A stretch of DNA of 64,000 nucleotides from DASPJL01 sp035628645 (GCA_035628645.1 DASPJL010000198.1:1-64000); one strand, 5' to 3'; counted from the stretch's first letter, positions 44,643 through 54,371 are shown. Numbers and translations: made by a program. The notes: generated by a model not told the origin, from the letters alone.

Positions 44643-45695
44643 ATGGCAAAAATCAATTTTGGCGGTGTAGAGGAGAACGTAGTAACAAGAGAAGAATTTC
44701 CTTTAGAAAAAGCCAGAGAAGTTTTAAAAAATGAAACTGTAGCTGTAATAGGTTACGGTGTTCAAGGTCCAGGACAGGCTTTAAATTTAAGAGACAATGG
44801 TATTAACGTAATAGTAGGACAAAGAAAACCTTCTAAATCATGGGATGCAGCAGTAAGAGATGGTTTTGTTGAAGGAAAAACGCTATTCTCTATTGAAGAA
44901 GCACTTGAAAAAGGTACTATCATTTGCTATTTATTATCAGATGCAGGTCAAATTGCTTTATGGCCTACTGTCAGCAAATATCTGAAACCTGGAAAAACAT
45001 TATATTTCTCTCATGGTTTTGGTATTACTTATAAAGAACAAACCAATATCATTCCTCCAAAAGATGTGGATGTAATTCTGGTTGCTCCTAAAGGATCAGG
45101 AACAAGTCTTAGAAGATTATTTGTTGAAGGAAAAGGCTTAAACTCCAGCTTTGCTATCTTCCAGGATGCTACAGGAAAAGCCAGGGAAAAAGTAGTTGCT
45201 TTAGGAATTGCAGTAGGTTCAGGTTATTTATTTGAAACTGATTTCAAAAAAGAAGTATACAGCGATTTAACCGGAGAAAGAGGTACTTTAATGGGTGCCA
45301 TCCAAGGTATTTTTGAAGCTCAATACAATGTACTAAGAAAAAGAGGTCATTCTCCAAGTGAAGCTTTCAATGAGACTGTTGAAGAATTGACTCAAAGTTT
45401 AATGCCGCTTGTGGCTGAAAACGGAATGGATTGGATGTATGCAAACTGCTCTACTACAGCACAAAGAGGTGCTTTAGACTGGAGACACAAATTCAGAGAT
45501 GCCGTTGCTCCTGTTTTCGAAGAACTTTATGATAGCGTTGCCCAGGGAAAAGAGGCAGAAAGAACAATTAGCTTAAACAGTCAACCAGATTACAGGGTAA
45601 AATTAGAAGCTGAATTAAAAGAGCTTAGAGAATCAGAAATGTGGCAAGCCGGATTACAGGTAAGACAACTAAGACCTGAAAAAGCTAAGAAATAA
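44643..45695 (+). CDS. ilvC: Ketol-acid reductoisomerase
   Basis: 350 residues. NADPH-dependent isomerase-reductase, the second common step of Ile/Val synthesis. Rossmann motif VAVIGYGVQGPGQALNLRDNG, phosphate-binding GQRKPSKSW, and the acidic Mg2+ region (DLTGERGTLMGAIQG) with the C-terminal helical domain are visible. The form with the GPGQ motif is typical of Bacteroidota. A 186-bp AT-rich gap separates it from ilvM, so it may also have its own promoter (a weak TAAATTCG box occurs there). A strong terminator follows. Confidence 0.95.
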   Translation: MAKINFGGVEENVVTREEFPLEKAREVLKNETVAVIGYGVQGPGQALNLRDNGINVIVGQRKPSKSWDAAVRDGFVEGKTLFSIEEALEKGTIICYLLSDAGQIALWPTVSKYLKPGKTLYFSHGFGITYKEQTNIIPPKDVDVILVAPKGSGTSLRRLFVEGKGLNSSFAIFQDATGKAREKVVALGIAVGSGYLFETDFKKEVYSDLTGERGTLMGAIQGIFEAQYNVLRKRGHSPSEAFNETVEELTQSLMPLVAENGMDWMYANCSTTAQRGALDWRHKFRDAVAPVFEELYDSVAQGKEAERTISLNSQPDYRVKLEAELKELRESEMWQAGLQVRQLRPEKAKK

Positions 45696-45720
45696 GACCT
45701 TTAGTCGTACTAGATAAATA

Positions 45721-45747
45721 AAAAACCAGCGTTACTGCTGGTTTTTT
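45721..45747. terminator. Bidirectional intrinsic terminator after ilvC
   Basis: CCAGC, six-base loop, GCTGG, with A5 before and T6 after, so it can work on both strands between the convergent ilvC and ATP-grasp genes. Confidence 0.85.
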
Positions 45748-45779
45748 ATTTTTAGATATAAATACTTTTGATCTAAATA

Positions 45780-46691
45780 TTAAGCTGCCTTCCCAGCTAG
45801 TTTTCCTCCCCTTTTTGCCTCTTTTTCTTGAATAAAATTCTGAAAGCAGGTTTTGCTTAGTCTTTCCAATACTTTAAGCTGATCAGGTACGGAAAGTTTA
45901 TTTGGCGGCCCTCCGGGAGTATTATTTACATCTACAATGTAAATTCTTCCATCTTCTCTATCTCTTAAGACGTCTAATTCGCCATAATCTAAACCCATCA
46001 TATTGCAGTGGGTTATAATATTTTTGATCTCCTGCTCATTAAATATTTCCTTTGTTTCGGCCACAACAACAGAATTATTTATACTGCCAAACCTCGTACC
46101 TATAGGCCGGTGCTTCACATAAACAAATGGTATTTCATCGCCAAAAACAGGCACTCGTATATCTTCTACAAACTGATCGTTTACATTATTGTTGATTAAC
46201 TTTTGATAGATAAAACCTGGTTCAGGATTACCTATCGGACATTCCACGATTGTCCCGTCATGAACCGCATTTACATCTCCTTTCTTCACGCACTTGCCTT
46301 TAAAAATAGCAGGATCAATAATTGTTTTATATCCAAAAACTTTTCCAAACACCGCATCCACATGCTTCTTGCTGATATCCTGGCAATTGATATTTATTAC
46401 TGATCTTTCTTCCGATAATTTATAAATTTCCGGATGTGCGCCGGCATAAGTTTTATCCTCCCAAAAAACAAGAGCGGCGGCATTTTTTGCCTGGCTTAGA
46501 TCATTGGTGATTTTAAAGCCTAAAATCTTAAATAAACGCCCGAGCACATGTCGTTCCCTTGGCATTTGGGGATAGAAAATTACAATTTTGCTTCCCTTAT
46601 CCGGCAGGGAAAGCCGCTGGCTTACACGCCAATTATAAAATGATTCTTTAAGCCTTCGATACTTTTTTCTAAGCGGCGATATATCTGACAT
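45780..46691 (-). CDS. ATP-grasp-like enzyme of unknown specificity
   Basis: 303 residues. A basic N-terminal helix (RKKYRRLKESFYNWRVSQRL), then a Rossmann-like segment, and a C-terminal half with ATP-grasp character: IVECPIGNPEPGFIYQKLIN (nucleotide loop) and GLDYGELDVLRD...IYIVDVNNTPGGPPNKLS, whose Asp and Asn match the metal-binding positions. ATP-grasp enzymes ligate a carboxylate to an amine or thiol through an acyl phosphate. It sits 56 bases after a QueC-like PP-loop gene at the start of the polysaccharide locus, so the two may act on one substrate. No named family recognised. Confidence 0.7.
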   Translation of the reverse strand: MSDISPLRKKYRRLKESFYNWRVSQRLSLPDKGSKIVIFYPQMPRERHVLGRLFKILGFKITNDLSQAKNAAALVFWEDKTYAGAHPEIYKLSEERSVININCQDISKKHVDAVFGKVFGYKTIIDPAIFKGKCVKKGDVNAVHDGTIVECPIGNPEPGFIYQKLINNNVNDQFVEDIRVPVFGDEIPFVYVKHRPIGTRFGSINNSVVVAETKEIFNEQEIKNIITHCNMMGLDYGELDVLRDREDGRIYIVDVNNTPGGPPNKLSVPDQLKVLERLSKTCFQNFIQEKEAKRGGKLAGKAA

Positions 46692-46747
46692 TTTAATTTT
46701 TTTTAAAGTTAAAACGGTTAGTTCTTTTGAAAGTTTGGTGATTACGC

Positions 46748-47530
46748 TTATTTAAAATCAACTTTTGGCATCAGTCTAAGCGGGATTAAAACTTTATGTT
46801 TTAATAATGGTTTTAAGGTGAACTGAGCAAAATTTCTCACCCTTCCGCTTAAAGGAATTCTCCTTTCCATTCCTTCTTTTATAGCAATTTTACACGGTTG
46901 ACAAATTCCGCAGGGACTTCCATTTATTGGAGAATGACAAAACCAAGTATGTTCCATTATGTCAAAAAAATCATTTTCTTTGGCTATCTCCTGCATTTCC
47001 AGTTTACTCCATTCAATAATGGGAAACCTGAAATACTTGAATATGGACAAATCAGTATTTTGAGGATTTTCTCTAAGCTTATAATTGAAAAAATCTCCGT
47101 CGCTTTCTTTTTCTAGCGAGGGCTTAAGAAATCTTTTAAAATAACTATCACTATGTTCCCCTGAGGTCAAAGACAATTCAAGATCATAAATTTTGGCTTC
47201 TTCAGCAAAACGAGGAAGCCATTCATACTGACCTCCTAACCTGTCGAGGGAAGCTAATCTTTGATATTTCTCAGTGATTACCTTATTTGGTTTAATCTCC
47301 GCTAATTCTTTGAATATCGTTGGGAGAAGCAGCTTTCTGGCATTCGGGTCTTTAATAAAAATCAACCGTCTGATTTTCTCCATTGACTTAATCTCCATAT
47401 CGAAAGATTTACGAACCCTATCCATTACATAATAAGGTTGAACCATTCTCTTTTGGATCAAAAGTATTTGAAGTAATCTGAATGTCGAATCAGAACCACT
47501 CGTCCATAACAATTTAACAGGCGCGCTCAT
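46748..47530 (-). CDS. PP-loop ATPase, QueC-like
   Basis: 260 residues. The ATP-pyrophosphatase loop is LLWTSGSDSTFRLL (residues ~8-21), and near the C-terminus HSPINGSPCGICQPCKIA carries a zinc-type Cys set like that of QueC (7-cyano-7-deazaguanine synthase). It lacks the usual QueC length and sequence between these motifs, and no other queuosine genes are near. PP-loop enzymes adenylate a carboxylate or carbonyl and add ammonia or sulfur; WbpG-type relatives amidate sugars in polysaccharide clusters. Together with the ATP-grasp neighbour this suggests a modifying activity on a surface sugar or on an attached amino acid, which is inference. Confidence 0.72.
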   Translation of the reverse strand: MSAPVKLLWTSGSDSTFRLLQILLIQKRMVQPYYVMDRVRKSFDMEIKSMEKIRRLIFIKDPNARKLLLPTIFKELAEIKPNKVITEKYQRLASLDRLGGQYEWLPRFAEEAKIYDLELSLTSGEHSDSYFKRFLKPSLEKESDGDFFNYKLRENPQNTDLSIFKYFRFPIIEWSKLEMQEIAKENDFFDIMEHTWFCHSPINGSPCGICQPCKIAIKEGMERRIPLSGRVRNFAQFTLKPLLKHKVLIPLRLMPKVDFK

Positions 47531-47629
47531 CTTTATTTTTCTAAAGTAGTTGTTGGTTTAATGGCATTAAAATTAATAACGTTTTTTTGAGGATAGTTTC
47601 TGTAGTCTATTAGAGGAAAAACGTCTTCC

Positions 47630-48751
47630 TTATGCCGCCATTAGATTGTGATACTTTTTAGCAATTACTTCAGGCTTAAAAGGTTGAATAATTGAGCTGG
47701 CTTGTTCTCTAAACTGGGCCTTTAACTTATCCAGATTTTCATAAGTGTAGATCATTTTCTCCATCAATTCAATTTGGTTGGTAGGATCATCCATATAGAT
47801 GGCTTTCTTTTGGGTTACCTCCTCTATTGAAGAAACACGGGTGGTAATGGTTGGTATTCCAAGTCCCATAGCCTCTACAGGCGGCATTCCAAATCCTTCA
47901 AACAAAGAAGGGAAAACAAAGTAAAGACAATTGCGATATAAATAAGCCAAATAATCTTCATCCACATATCCGGTAATAATAATATTAGGATCGGATTGAA
48001 TAAATTCTTTCAGCTTTTTCTGATAATCAAGGTATAATTCTCCCTTTAAATTATCCGGCAATTGCCCTGTAAGAACCAACTTCACATCAGGATAATGTTT
48101 GTTAAATAATTTAAAAGCCTTAATTAATGTTAAAGTATTTTTATGAGGATATAGATTTGCAACAGAAAAGATATAGGGGAAATTTAAAGTTTTTCCATTC
48201 ACATTATTGCCTTTATTATCAAACCTGGTCATGTCAATCGGATTATGGATCACCTCTATCTTTGGTTCATATTTACTTCCAAAATGTTTAACGATATCAT
48301 TTTTAACAAATTCCGAAGGAACAATTACCTTCTGAGCATGATAAAGTGTATTTAAGTGAGAGAGATAGAGCCAGTTTCTTTTTGTTGGTTTGAAGAATTC
48401 AGGGTAGTTCTTATAAAGTAAATCATGGATCGTAGTGTAATAAGATGCATGATTGTTATTAAGTAACGGCGTAATATAATTTGGAAAAAAGAATTTAAAA
48501 TACTTCTTAAAGTCTTTTAATAAGAAAGGAGTAAGATATTCATATACTCCCCTGTTAACGTTTAAATTCACAAATTGAGACTGATATTTATTCACTACAG
48601 GATCAAACTTATCTTTGAATTTTTCCTGCAGTAAAAGCTGGTAATTTGATTCCTCTTTAAGTGTTGTAAGACCTTTTAAAAGATTATAAAAATAATTCTC
48701 GGCCCCTCCTACCTTCGTCGGATATATAAATAATCCTGAAACTAAAATCAT
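47630..48751 (-). CDS. Glycosyltransferase, GT4 family
   Basis: 373 residues, GT-B fold. N-terminal GGAENYFYNLLKGL, linker NPIDMTRFDNKG, donor-binding SVANLYPHKNTLTLIKAF, and the EX7E motif in FPSLFEGFGMPPVEAMGLG. Retaining transfer of a sugar from a nucleotide donor during polysaccharide assembly. The gap 48752-49013 upstream, 262 bp, holds one palindrome and nothing else recognised. Confidence 0.9.
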   Translation of the reverse strand: MILVSGLFIYPTKVGGAENYFYNLLKGLTTLKEESNYQLLLQEKFKDKFDPVVNKYQSQFVNLNVNRGVYEYLTPFLLKDFKKYFKFFFPNYITPLLNNNHASYYTTIHDLLYKNYPEFFKPTKRNWLYLSHLNTLYHAQKVIVPSEFVKNDIVKHFGSKYEPKIEVIHNPIDMTRFDNKGNNVNGKTLNFPYIFSVANLYPHKNTLTLIKAFKLFNKHYPDVKLVLTGQLPDNLKGELYLDYQKKLKEFIQSDPNIIITGYVDEDYLAYLYRNCLYFVFPSLFEGFGMPPVEAMGLGIPTITTRVSSIEEVTQKKAIYMDDPTNQIELMEKMIYTYENLDKLKAQFREQASSIIQPFKPEVIAKKYHNLMAA

Positions 48752-48814
48752 AGAATTTTTCTGGTTAAATTGATTGATTGTTTTAAAATTGTTGTCTTTT
48801 ATAACGATTTTTAG

Positions 48815-48830
48815 ACGTAATATTTTACGT
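48815..48830. promoter_or_regulatory. Palindrome ACGTAATATTTTACGT before the GT4 gene
   Basis: 6-4-6 inverted repeat in the intergenic region upstream of the GT4 gene. Operator or chance in AT-rich DNA. Confidence 0.25.
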
Positions 48831-49013
48831 TTTTAATACCCTTAAGTTTCTTTCACTGTTTATAAACATTCAGCGGGTTGTTTTAATTATTAATTGCCGT
48901 AATACACCTACTCAAAATCAAATGTTTGGAAGTATATTACTTTTTAGATGAAATGATATTTGTTGCGCCAAAAGATATGTGAATTACTTAAGAAACTTCC
49001 CCAATTATGTCCT

Positions 49014-50297
49014 TCATTTTAGCAATTCAAAATTTTCAAGGGTCTTGGCTACTTCTTTAATTACAGAAAAGGGAATTTTAGATTTGATTGCTATATCCAG
49101 CAAAGAATTATTTCCGTCAGATTGATTTAGCACCCATAGCATAGCCAGCTCATTTTGCTTGCCGTTGATGGATTTATAAAGCCCTCTTTTACCCAATTGC
49201 GGTTCACAAAAAGGCTTTTGATTAATATATCTTTTGTTGGATTCGATTATGTCAACTATGTTTTTTAAAGTCGTCAGCGATTCCTCAAGTTTATCCGGTT
49301 TTACCAATTCCAAATTATCCGCTGAAGTATGATATTCCTTGTATTGCCCATGAGGAGTCCTCATTAAACAACCTACCGGAAGATTAAACCCCGGAGAACA
49401 ATACTGTCTTTCATCATATCCATAAGGGAAAAAGTCTATTATCTTATGGTCATGTCCTCTTTCCTGTAGCACATTGGTTACAATCTTATCTATTTCTGCA
49501 TCGCCCCGCCTTGATTTTTTGTAGGTAAAATTTCCCGGATCCCCCAACAAGGTAGTCACCAATCCATATTTTACTCTTGATACTTTATCTTGATTTAAGC
49601 TGAGCCAGGTAATGGAGCCAATAGTTCCCGGAATAAAAAGAAAGCGGTAGGAATATTTTGTTTTTGTTTTTGTAAGCCAATCGGCCAAAAAAGCGGCGAT
49701 AGTAATTCCTGAAAGATTATCATTTGCCAAAGAAGGATGACAAACATGACAAGAGATCAACACTTCATCTTCCAACTCTCCCTTGACATAATATTCCCCG
49801 AAAGACAAATGCCCATCGTTAAGAGAAGAATCAATGCACACTTCGTACACCTCATTTTTTAAGGAAGTAAGCTGGTTATGGGAGATACAAAAACCCCAGT
49901 TTTCGTTATAGTAGGAGGTTTTGTAAGGAATCCATTCAGGGTGTTCAGGAATAGAAAACAGATGAGGTGTTAACTCTTCAAGGGAAAGTTTTTTATGAAC
50001 CGGAAGGCTATAATTAAGCACATGAAGATTACAATTCTTAAAATCCACGACCTTTTTCCCTGTTTCATCCTTGATGTAAGCATCCCTGATGTTCCACTCT
50101 TTAGGTACGGTCCAATCAAAAACCTGCGTTCCTGTGGGGATCTCATGAATTTTGATAGGAATGCGTTCTTTTATTATCGCTAAAGTTTCTCTTACACCGT
50201 CACCTGTGATGCTTCTGCAAATAGGAAAAAGCCTGGTAATAAATTCATACAGTTCCTGCCCGGTGTCTATTTCAATTTTATTTTCCAACACTTCCAT
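49014..50297 (-). CDS. DUF4910 aminopeptidase-like protein
   Basis: 427 residues. An M28-like metallopeptidase scaffold: SCHVCHPSLANDNLSGI (His, His, Asp metal-ligand region), FIPGTIGSI, YDERQYCSPGFNLPVG and H-T-S-A-D in YKEYHTSADNLE. A small winged-helix-like C-terminal domain follows (~345-427). Members of this family sit in polysaccharide clusters next to C-methyltransferases, as here; the substrate is unknown and could be a sugar-linked amide rather than a peptide. Translationally coupled to the methyltransferase (TAATG overlap). Confidence 0.85.
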   Translation of the reverse strand: MEVLENKIEIDTGQELYEFITRLFPICRSITGDGVRETLAIIKERIPIKIHEIPTGTQVFDWTVPKEWNIRDAYIKDETGKKVVDFKNCNLHVLNYSLPVHKKLSLEELTPHLFSIPEHPEWIPYKTSYYNENWGFCISHNQLTSLKNEVYEVCIDSSLNDGHLSFGEYYVKGELEDEVLISCHVCHPSLANDNLSGITIAAFLADWLTKTKTKYSYRFLFIPGTIGSITWLSLNQDKVSRVKYGLVTTLLGDPGNFTYKKSRRGDAEIDKIVTNVLQERGHDHKIIDFFPYGYDERQYCSPGFNLPVGCLMRTPHGQYKEYHTSADNLELVKPDKLEESLTTLKNIVDIIESNKRYINQKPFCEPQLGKRGLYKSINGKQNELAMLWVLNQSDGNNSLLDIAIKSKIPFSVIKEVAKTLENFELLK

Positions 50298-51553
50298 TAT
50301 GAAAGAACCAGAACTTTTGATGAACAGATTTTAAACTCAGGAACAAACACTACAAATTTTCCTCCCCACTCTTCAATGTAGGCAAACTGTTCACTTATTT
50401 CTTCTTTGAGATTCCAAGGCAAAATAATTACATAATCAGGTTTGTATTCTGCAATCATTTCTTTACTTACTACAGGTATGTGACTACCCGGTAAATATTT
50501 ATTTTGCTTATATGGAGAGGCATCTACTACAAACTGAATAAGGTCATTTCCTTTAAGACCGGCATAATTTATAAGGGTATTTCCTTTAGCGGCTGCGCCA
50601 TAACCTATTATTTTCTTTCCTTTTCTTCTTTGCTCGATCAGGAATTCCAGGAAGCTATATTTAATTTTATCCACTCGCTGCTGAAAATCGAGGTAGTAGT
50701 CTATGGAGGTAATGCCTGCTTCAAACTCTTTTTTAAGAAGATTTTGTACGTTAGGAGAAATCCCTTTGGAGTTATCATCCTGGTGTTTGGCAAAAATTCT
50801 CAAAGAACCTCCGTGAGTAGGTATTTCCTCCACGTCAAACATTTCGAGGCCTTGGCTTTCGAAAATTCTTTTAACTGTGGTAAAAGACAGGTAAGAGAAA
50901 TGTTCGTGGTAAATCGTATCAAATTGGGCTTCTTCTACAAGCTTCAACAGATGTGGAAATTCCATTGTCACAACGCCGTTATCTTTAAGGGCAAGCTTCA
51001 TCCCTTTCACCAGGTCATTAATATCAGGAACATGGGCAAGTACATTATTTCCCAAAATTAAATCGCCTTTAATACCTTTATCTGCCAAATGTTTGGAAGC
51101 CAGGTCTGAGCCAAAAAAGTCAACCATAGTATCTATTCCCTTTTGTTTTGCCACCTCAGCCGTATTTGCCGTAGGATCAACGCCTAAAACAGGAACTCCA
51201 TATTCTTTAAAATATTGAAGAAGGTAGCCATCGTTGGAAGCGATTTCAATTATCTGAGAATCTTTTCCAAAGCTGAACCTTTCCATCATCATGTCCACAT
51301 ACCTTTTTGCATGAGCCAGCCAACTGGTAGAAAAAGAAGAAAAATAAGTATATTCTCCGTCGAAAATATCCGACGCTTTTGCAATTTCATCTACTTGAAC
51401 AAGGTAACAATTGTCACAAACAAAAATCTTAAGCGGATAATATTTTTCAGGTTCATTCAATTGCTCCTGCTTAAGCATTGCATTTGATGGAGGGCAATTT
51501 ACCAGGTCGACAAAAACATGTTTAAGTTCATTATTACAATGCCTGCAATTCAT
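50297..51553 (-). CDS. Sugar C-methyltransferase (three-domain type)
   Basis: 418 residues. N-terminal zinc-binding domain (CRHCNNELKH ... CDNCYLVQ; four Cys), a central SAM methyltransferase (SQIIEIASNDGYLLQYF, GVDPTANTAEVAK, LILGNNVLAHV) and a C-terminal domain with KKIIGYGAAAKGNTLINYAG. This is the TylC3/NovU-like layout that puts a branching methyl at C-3 of an NDP-4-keto sugar. It is the key evidence that the locus makes a branched deoxysugar. Flanked by the DUF4910 and RfbC-like genes. Confidence 0.9.
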   Translation of the reverse strand: MNCRHCNNELKHVFVDLVNCPPSNAMLKQEQLNEPEKYYPLKIFVCDNCYLVQVDEIAKASDIFDGEYTYFSSFSTSWLAHAKRYVDMMMERFSFGKDSQIIEIASNDGYLLQYFKEYGVPVLGVDPTANTAEVAKQKGIDTMVDFFGSDLASKHLADKGIKGDLILGNNVLAHVPDINDLVKGMKLALKDNGVVTMEFPHLLKLVEEAQFDTIYHEHFSYLSFTTVKRIFESQGLEMFDVEEIPTHGGSLRIFAKHQDDNSKGISPNVQNLLKKEFEAGITSIDYYLDFQQRVDKIKYSFLEFLIEQRRKGKKIIGYGAAAKGNTLINYAGLKGNDLIQFVVDASPYKQNKYLPGSHIPVVSKEMIAEYKPDYVIILPWNLKEEISEQFAYIEEWGGKFVVFVPEFKICSSKVLVLS

Positions 51554-51598
51554 ATTTATAAAAGGTTTTCTATTTAATATTTTTAGTTAGACAATAGC

Positions 51599-52147
51599 TT
51601 ATTTAATTTTTATATCATTTACCGATAATAAAGGATTGTTTTTATCCTTTTCAGATATAACAGATACTTCCAAAGGCCATTCTATTGCCAATACGGGATC
51701 ATTGTACCTTAACCCTTTTTCAAATCCCGGCGTGTAAAAAGCCGTATGATGATAGATTAATTGAGCATTATCTTCAAGCGTTTGAAATCCATGAGCAAAG
51801 CCTTCTGGTATCAGCACCATCTTCATGTTTTCTTCGGAAAGCTCCACTCCAAACCATTTCAAATAAGTAGGAGAACTGTCCCTTAAGTCGACCAGCACGT
51901 CATATACTTTTCCCCTTACACATTTTATCAATTTGATTTCAGAATAAGGTGGAAGTTGATAATGTAGCCCCCGGATTGTTCCTTTAGTCAATGTCAGCGA
52001 AAAATTGAATTGAACAAACTCTTTATCAAAGCCAATCTTTTCAAAATCCCTTTTACAATAGGTTCGGGCAAACAACCCCCTATCATCCGAAAAAGGCTCA
52101 AGTTCTATAATATAAGCGCCCTTCAAAGGGGTTTCAATAAATCTCAT
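51599..52147 (-). CDS. rfbC: dTDP-4-dehydrorhamnose 3,5-epimerase-like protein
   Basis: 182 residues. The cupin epimerase signature is complete: DDRGLFARTYCKRDF, the catalytic His in GTIRGLHYQLPP, LVDLRDSSPTYLKW, LIPEGFAHGFQTL and the Tyr/Asp end of YHHTAFYTPGFEKGLRYNDP. In this cluster its substrate is more likely a CDP-4-keto-6-deoxy sugar than dTDP-rhamnose, because rmlA, rmlB and rmlD are absent. Five bases separate it from the SDR gene. Confidence 0.9.
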   Translation of the reverse strand: MRFIETPLKGAYIIELEPFSDDRGLFARTYCKRDFEKIGFDKEFVQFNFSLTLTKGTIRGLHYQLPPYSEIKLIKCVRGKVYDVLVDLRDSSPTYLKWFGVELSEENMKMVLIPEGFAHGFQTLEDNAQLIYHHTAFYTPGFEKGLRYNDPVLAIEWPLEVSVISEKDKNNPLLSVNDIKIK

Positions 52148-52152
52148 ACTAA

Positions 52153-53244
52153 TTAACTTAATACTTCTTCAGATTCACCGATTAATCTTTCGGCTTTGGA
52201 CTGCACCACCCTTAGCTCGCTATCAACTATTGATTTTGCTTTTAATTCATTGATTACAATAAGCCTGATCAGATTAGAAGTTCTAAAGTTTTGGTCTTTA
52301 AAATCTATGCTTTTCAGGCCCAGGATCAATTCATGAATTGTATTTTGAAGATCATAAATCGGCTGATAATCGGGCGCGAGGGTATTAAATAAACTAAAAT
52401 CTACTTTATAGGATCGTTTATCGGGTTGGGCATCTTTGTTAATGGATACTTTTGTTTCAGGCAAAATTTCCTGAATGGCCCGCGCCAACTCCTTAACCTG
52501 GTAATTCCATTGATTGCTTCCGGCATTAACTACGAGAAAACTGCCTCCGTCATTTTTAGTTCTTTCATGGGACCAAATTATTGCTCGCGCCATATCCTTC
52601 ACATTAATCAAAGGCCGCCATGGAGTTCCATCACTTAAAATAGTTATTTCACCAGCAGTAAGCGCACCGGCAACAAAATCATTCAGTACCAGGTCAAGCC
52701 TTAATCGCTCACTAAATCCGCAAGCTGTGGCAAATCGCAGACAAGTGACAGTGAAATTTTCATCGGCAATTTGGCTTAATCCTTCTTCAGAAAGCACTTT
52801 TGATTTTGCATAAGCGGTAAGCGGATTAACGGTTGAAGTTTCCGTGCGGGCTCCATCTTCTGCAAATCCATATACACTGCAACTGGAAGCAAAAACAAAG
52901 CTTTTCACGCCATTGCTTTTTGCCTTTTTCGCTATATCTAATGTCGCTTTATAATTAATATCAAGGGTGACGTCTTCAAATCGATTACCAATTGGGTCAT
53001 TTGAAATGGCTGCGAGATGAACCACTGTATCAACGTCTTGTAAATAACGCTCAGGAAAATTTCTAACATCCCCGTAATATTGAATGTCAAGAAAACTATC
53101 GGGAGAAATTCCTGAAGTAGTTAAATATTTAGAAAAAAAACCTAAATCGTATCCGATTAATATAGCATCGGGATATTTTTTCCTTAGCTCTTTTACCAAT
53201 ACAGGTCCTACATAACCGAGATTTCCCGTAATTAAAATTTTCAT
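52153..53244 (-). CDS. NAD-dependent sugar epimerase/reductase (extended SDR)
   Basis: 363 residues. Rossmann motif ITGNLGYVGPVLVKEL, VVHLAAISNDP, catalytic Ser in SSCSVYG and Tyr-x3-Lys in YAKSK, then TCLRFATACGFSERLRLDLVLNDFV and WRPLINVKDMA. It acts on a nucleotide sugar; a 4-reductase or an epimerase is likely. It does not look like CDP-glucose 4,6-dehydratase. The C-terminal ~40 residues are a charged tail of unknown role. It lies between the rfbF and rfbC genes. Confidence 0.85.
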   Translation of the reverse strand: MKILITGNLGYVGPVLVKELRKKYPDAILIGYDLGFFSKYLTTSGISPDSFLDIQYYGDVRNFPERYLQDVDTVVHLAAISNDPIGNRFEDVTLDINYKATLDIAKKAKSNGVKSFVFASSCSVYGFAEDGARTETSTVNPLTAYAKSKVLSEEGLSQIADENFTVTCLRFATACGFSERLRLDLVLNDFVAGALTAGEITILSDGTPWRPLINVKDMARAIIWSHERTKNDGGSFLVVNAGSNQWNYQVKELARAIQEILPETKVSINKDAQPDKRSYKVDFSLFNTLAPDYQPIYDLQNTIHELILGLKSIDFKDQNFRTSNLIRLIVINELKAKSIVDSELRVVQSKAERLIGESEEVLS

Positions 53245-53364
53245 TGTTGAACAGATTTTACGTTAGAGGTATGAGACACAAGGGACTCCCCTTGTTTGTG
53301 CTTGTTATGTTTATTCATTTGTGTTGTTATGCTGGTAGTCGTTCTAAAATTCAGGTATAACATC

Positions 53365-54174
53365 CTACACTTCTACTGCCATTGGTTGTCTTTCCCAAAC
53401 TTTCCAAGGCGCCTTCCCTGTTTTCCATATTTCTTCCAACACATTTTTATCCCTAAGACTATCCATTGGTTGCCAGAAGCCCAGGTGTCTAAAGGCTACA
53501 AGCTCTCCATCCTTGGAGAGAAGTTCCATTGGTCCCTTCTCCCAAACCGTTTCATCTCCATCTATATAATCAAATACTCCGGGCTCAAGCACAAAAAAAC
53601 CGCCGTTTATCCAGGCAGATCCATCTCCATCTGCCTTTGGCTTCTCTCTGAAATTTTGAACAATAGTCTCGCTGTCTGCTAAATGAATCAGACCAAACCT
53701 TCCCGGAGGCTGTACGGCGGTTAAGGTAGCTAGCCTCCTGTGTTCCCGATGGAATCTGATTGTTTCTGCAATATTCACATTGCTTACGCCATCACCATAA
53801 GTCAGGCAGAAAGTATCATCTCCGACATAATTCCTCACACGCTTCAGCCTTCCTCCTGTCATAGAATTTTCACCGGTTTCCACTAAAGTAACTTTCCATG
53901 GTTCAGATTTATGATGGTGTAGTTCCATCTTATTCGTGGACATATCAAAGGTGACATCGGCCATTCTTAAGATATAATTGGCAAACCACTCTTTGATTAC
54001 ATATCCTTTATAACCACAGCAAATGATGAATTCATTTATATCATAGCTGGAATAAATCTTCATAATGTGCCATAAAATTGGCATCCCTCCTATTTCAACC
54101 ATTGGTTTAGGTTTCACACCGCTTTCTTCGCTTATGCGTGTACCAAATCCTCCCGCTAAAATAACTGCTTTCAT
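53365..54174 (-). CDS. rfbF: Glucose-1-phosphate cytidylyltransferase
   Basis: 269 residues. Nucleotidyltransferase opening [28 protein letters not shown]; the RfbF-specific run [38 protein letters not shown]; and [18 protein letters not shown]. It forms CDP-glucose, the entry to CDP-dideoxy or branched sugars. First gene of the sugar-nucleotide block, separated from the SDR gene by 120 bases. Confidence 0.92.
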   Translation of the reverse strand: MKAVILAGGFGTRISEESGVKPKPMVEIGGMPILWHIMKIYSSYDINEFIICCGYKGYVIKEWFANYILRMADVTFDMSTNKMELHHHKSEPWKVTLVETGENSMTGGRLKRVRNYVGDDTFCLTYGDGVSNVNIAETIRFHREHRRLATLTAVQPPGRFGLIHLADSETIVQNFREKPKADGDGSAWINGGFFVLEPGVFDYIDGDETVWEKGPMELLSKDGELVAFRHLGFWQPMDSLRDKNVLEEIWKTGKAPWKVWERQPMAVEV

Positions 54175-54371
54175 AAGTATGGGTTTATATTTAAAAAAGT
54201 TGATTCAATAATTTTGTAATCCTATTATTTGGGCTGTTTTTCTAACCGGTGGTTCAACGGAGAGAAGCTTTGAAAGGTTTTTACGTAGTTTATTTTATTT
54301 AGATTCTTATCGTCATAAACTAAATTTTTATAGAATCGTTAGGAGGAAAGACTAGCTGTAAAAATCAAAAA

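Noticed and set aside
46748..47530. True QueC for queuosine synthesis
   Set aside because: No queD, queE or queF nearby and the region between motifs does not resemble QueC; kept as QueC-like only.
50504..51061. 185-residue open frame opposite the C-methyltransferase
   Set aside because: Antisense shadow of a well-supported gene; no family features.
51599..52147. dTDP-rhamnose pathway
   Set aside because: Only the epimerase is present; rmlA, rmlB and rmlD are absent and rfbF points to CDP sugars.
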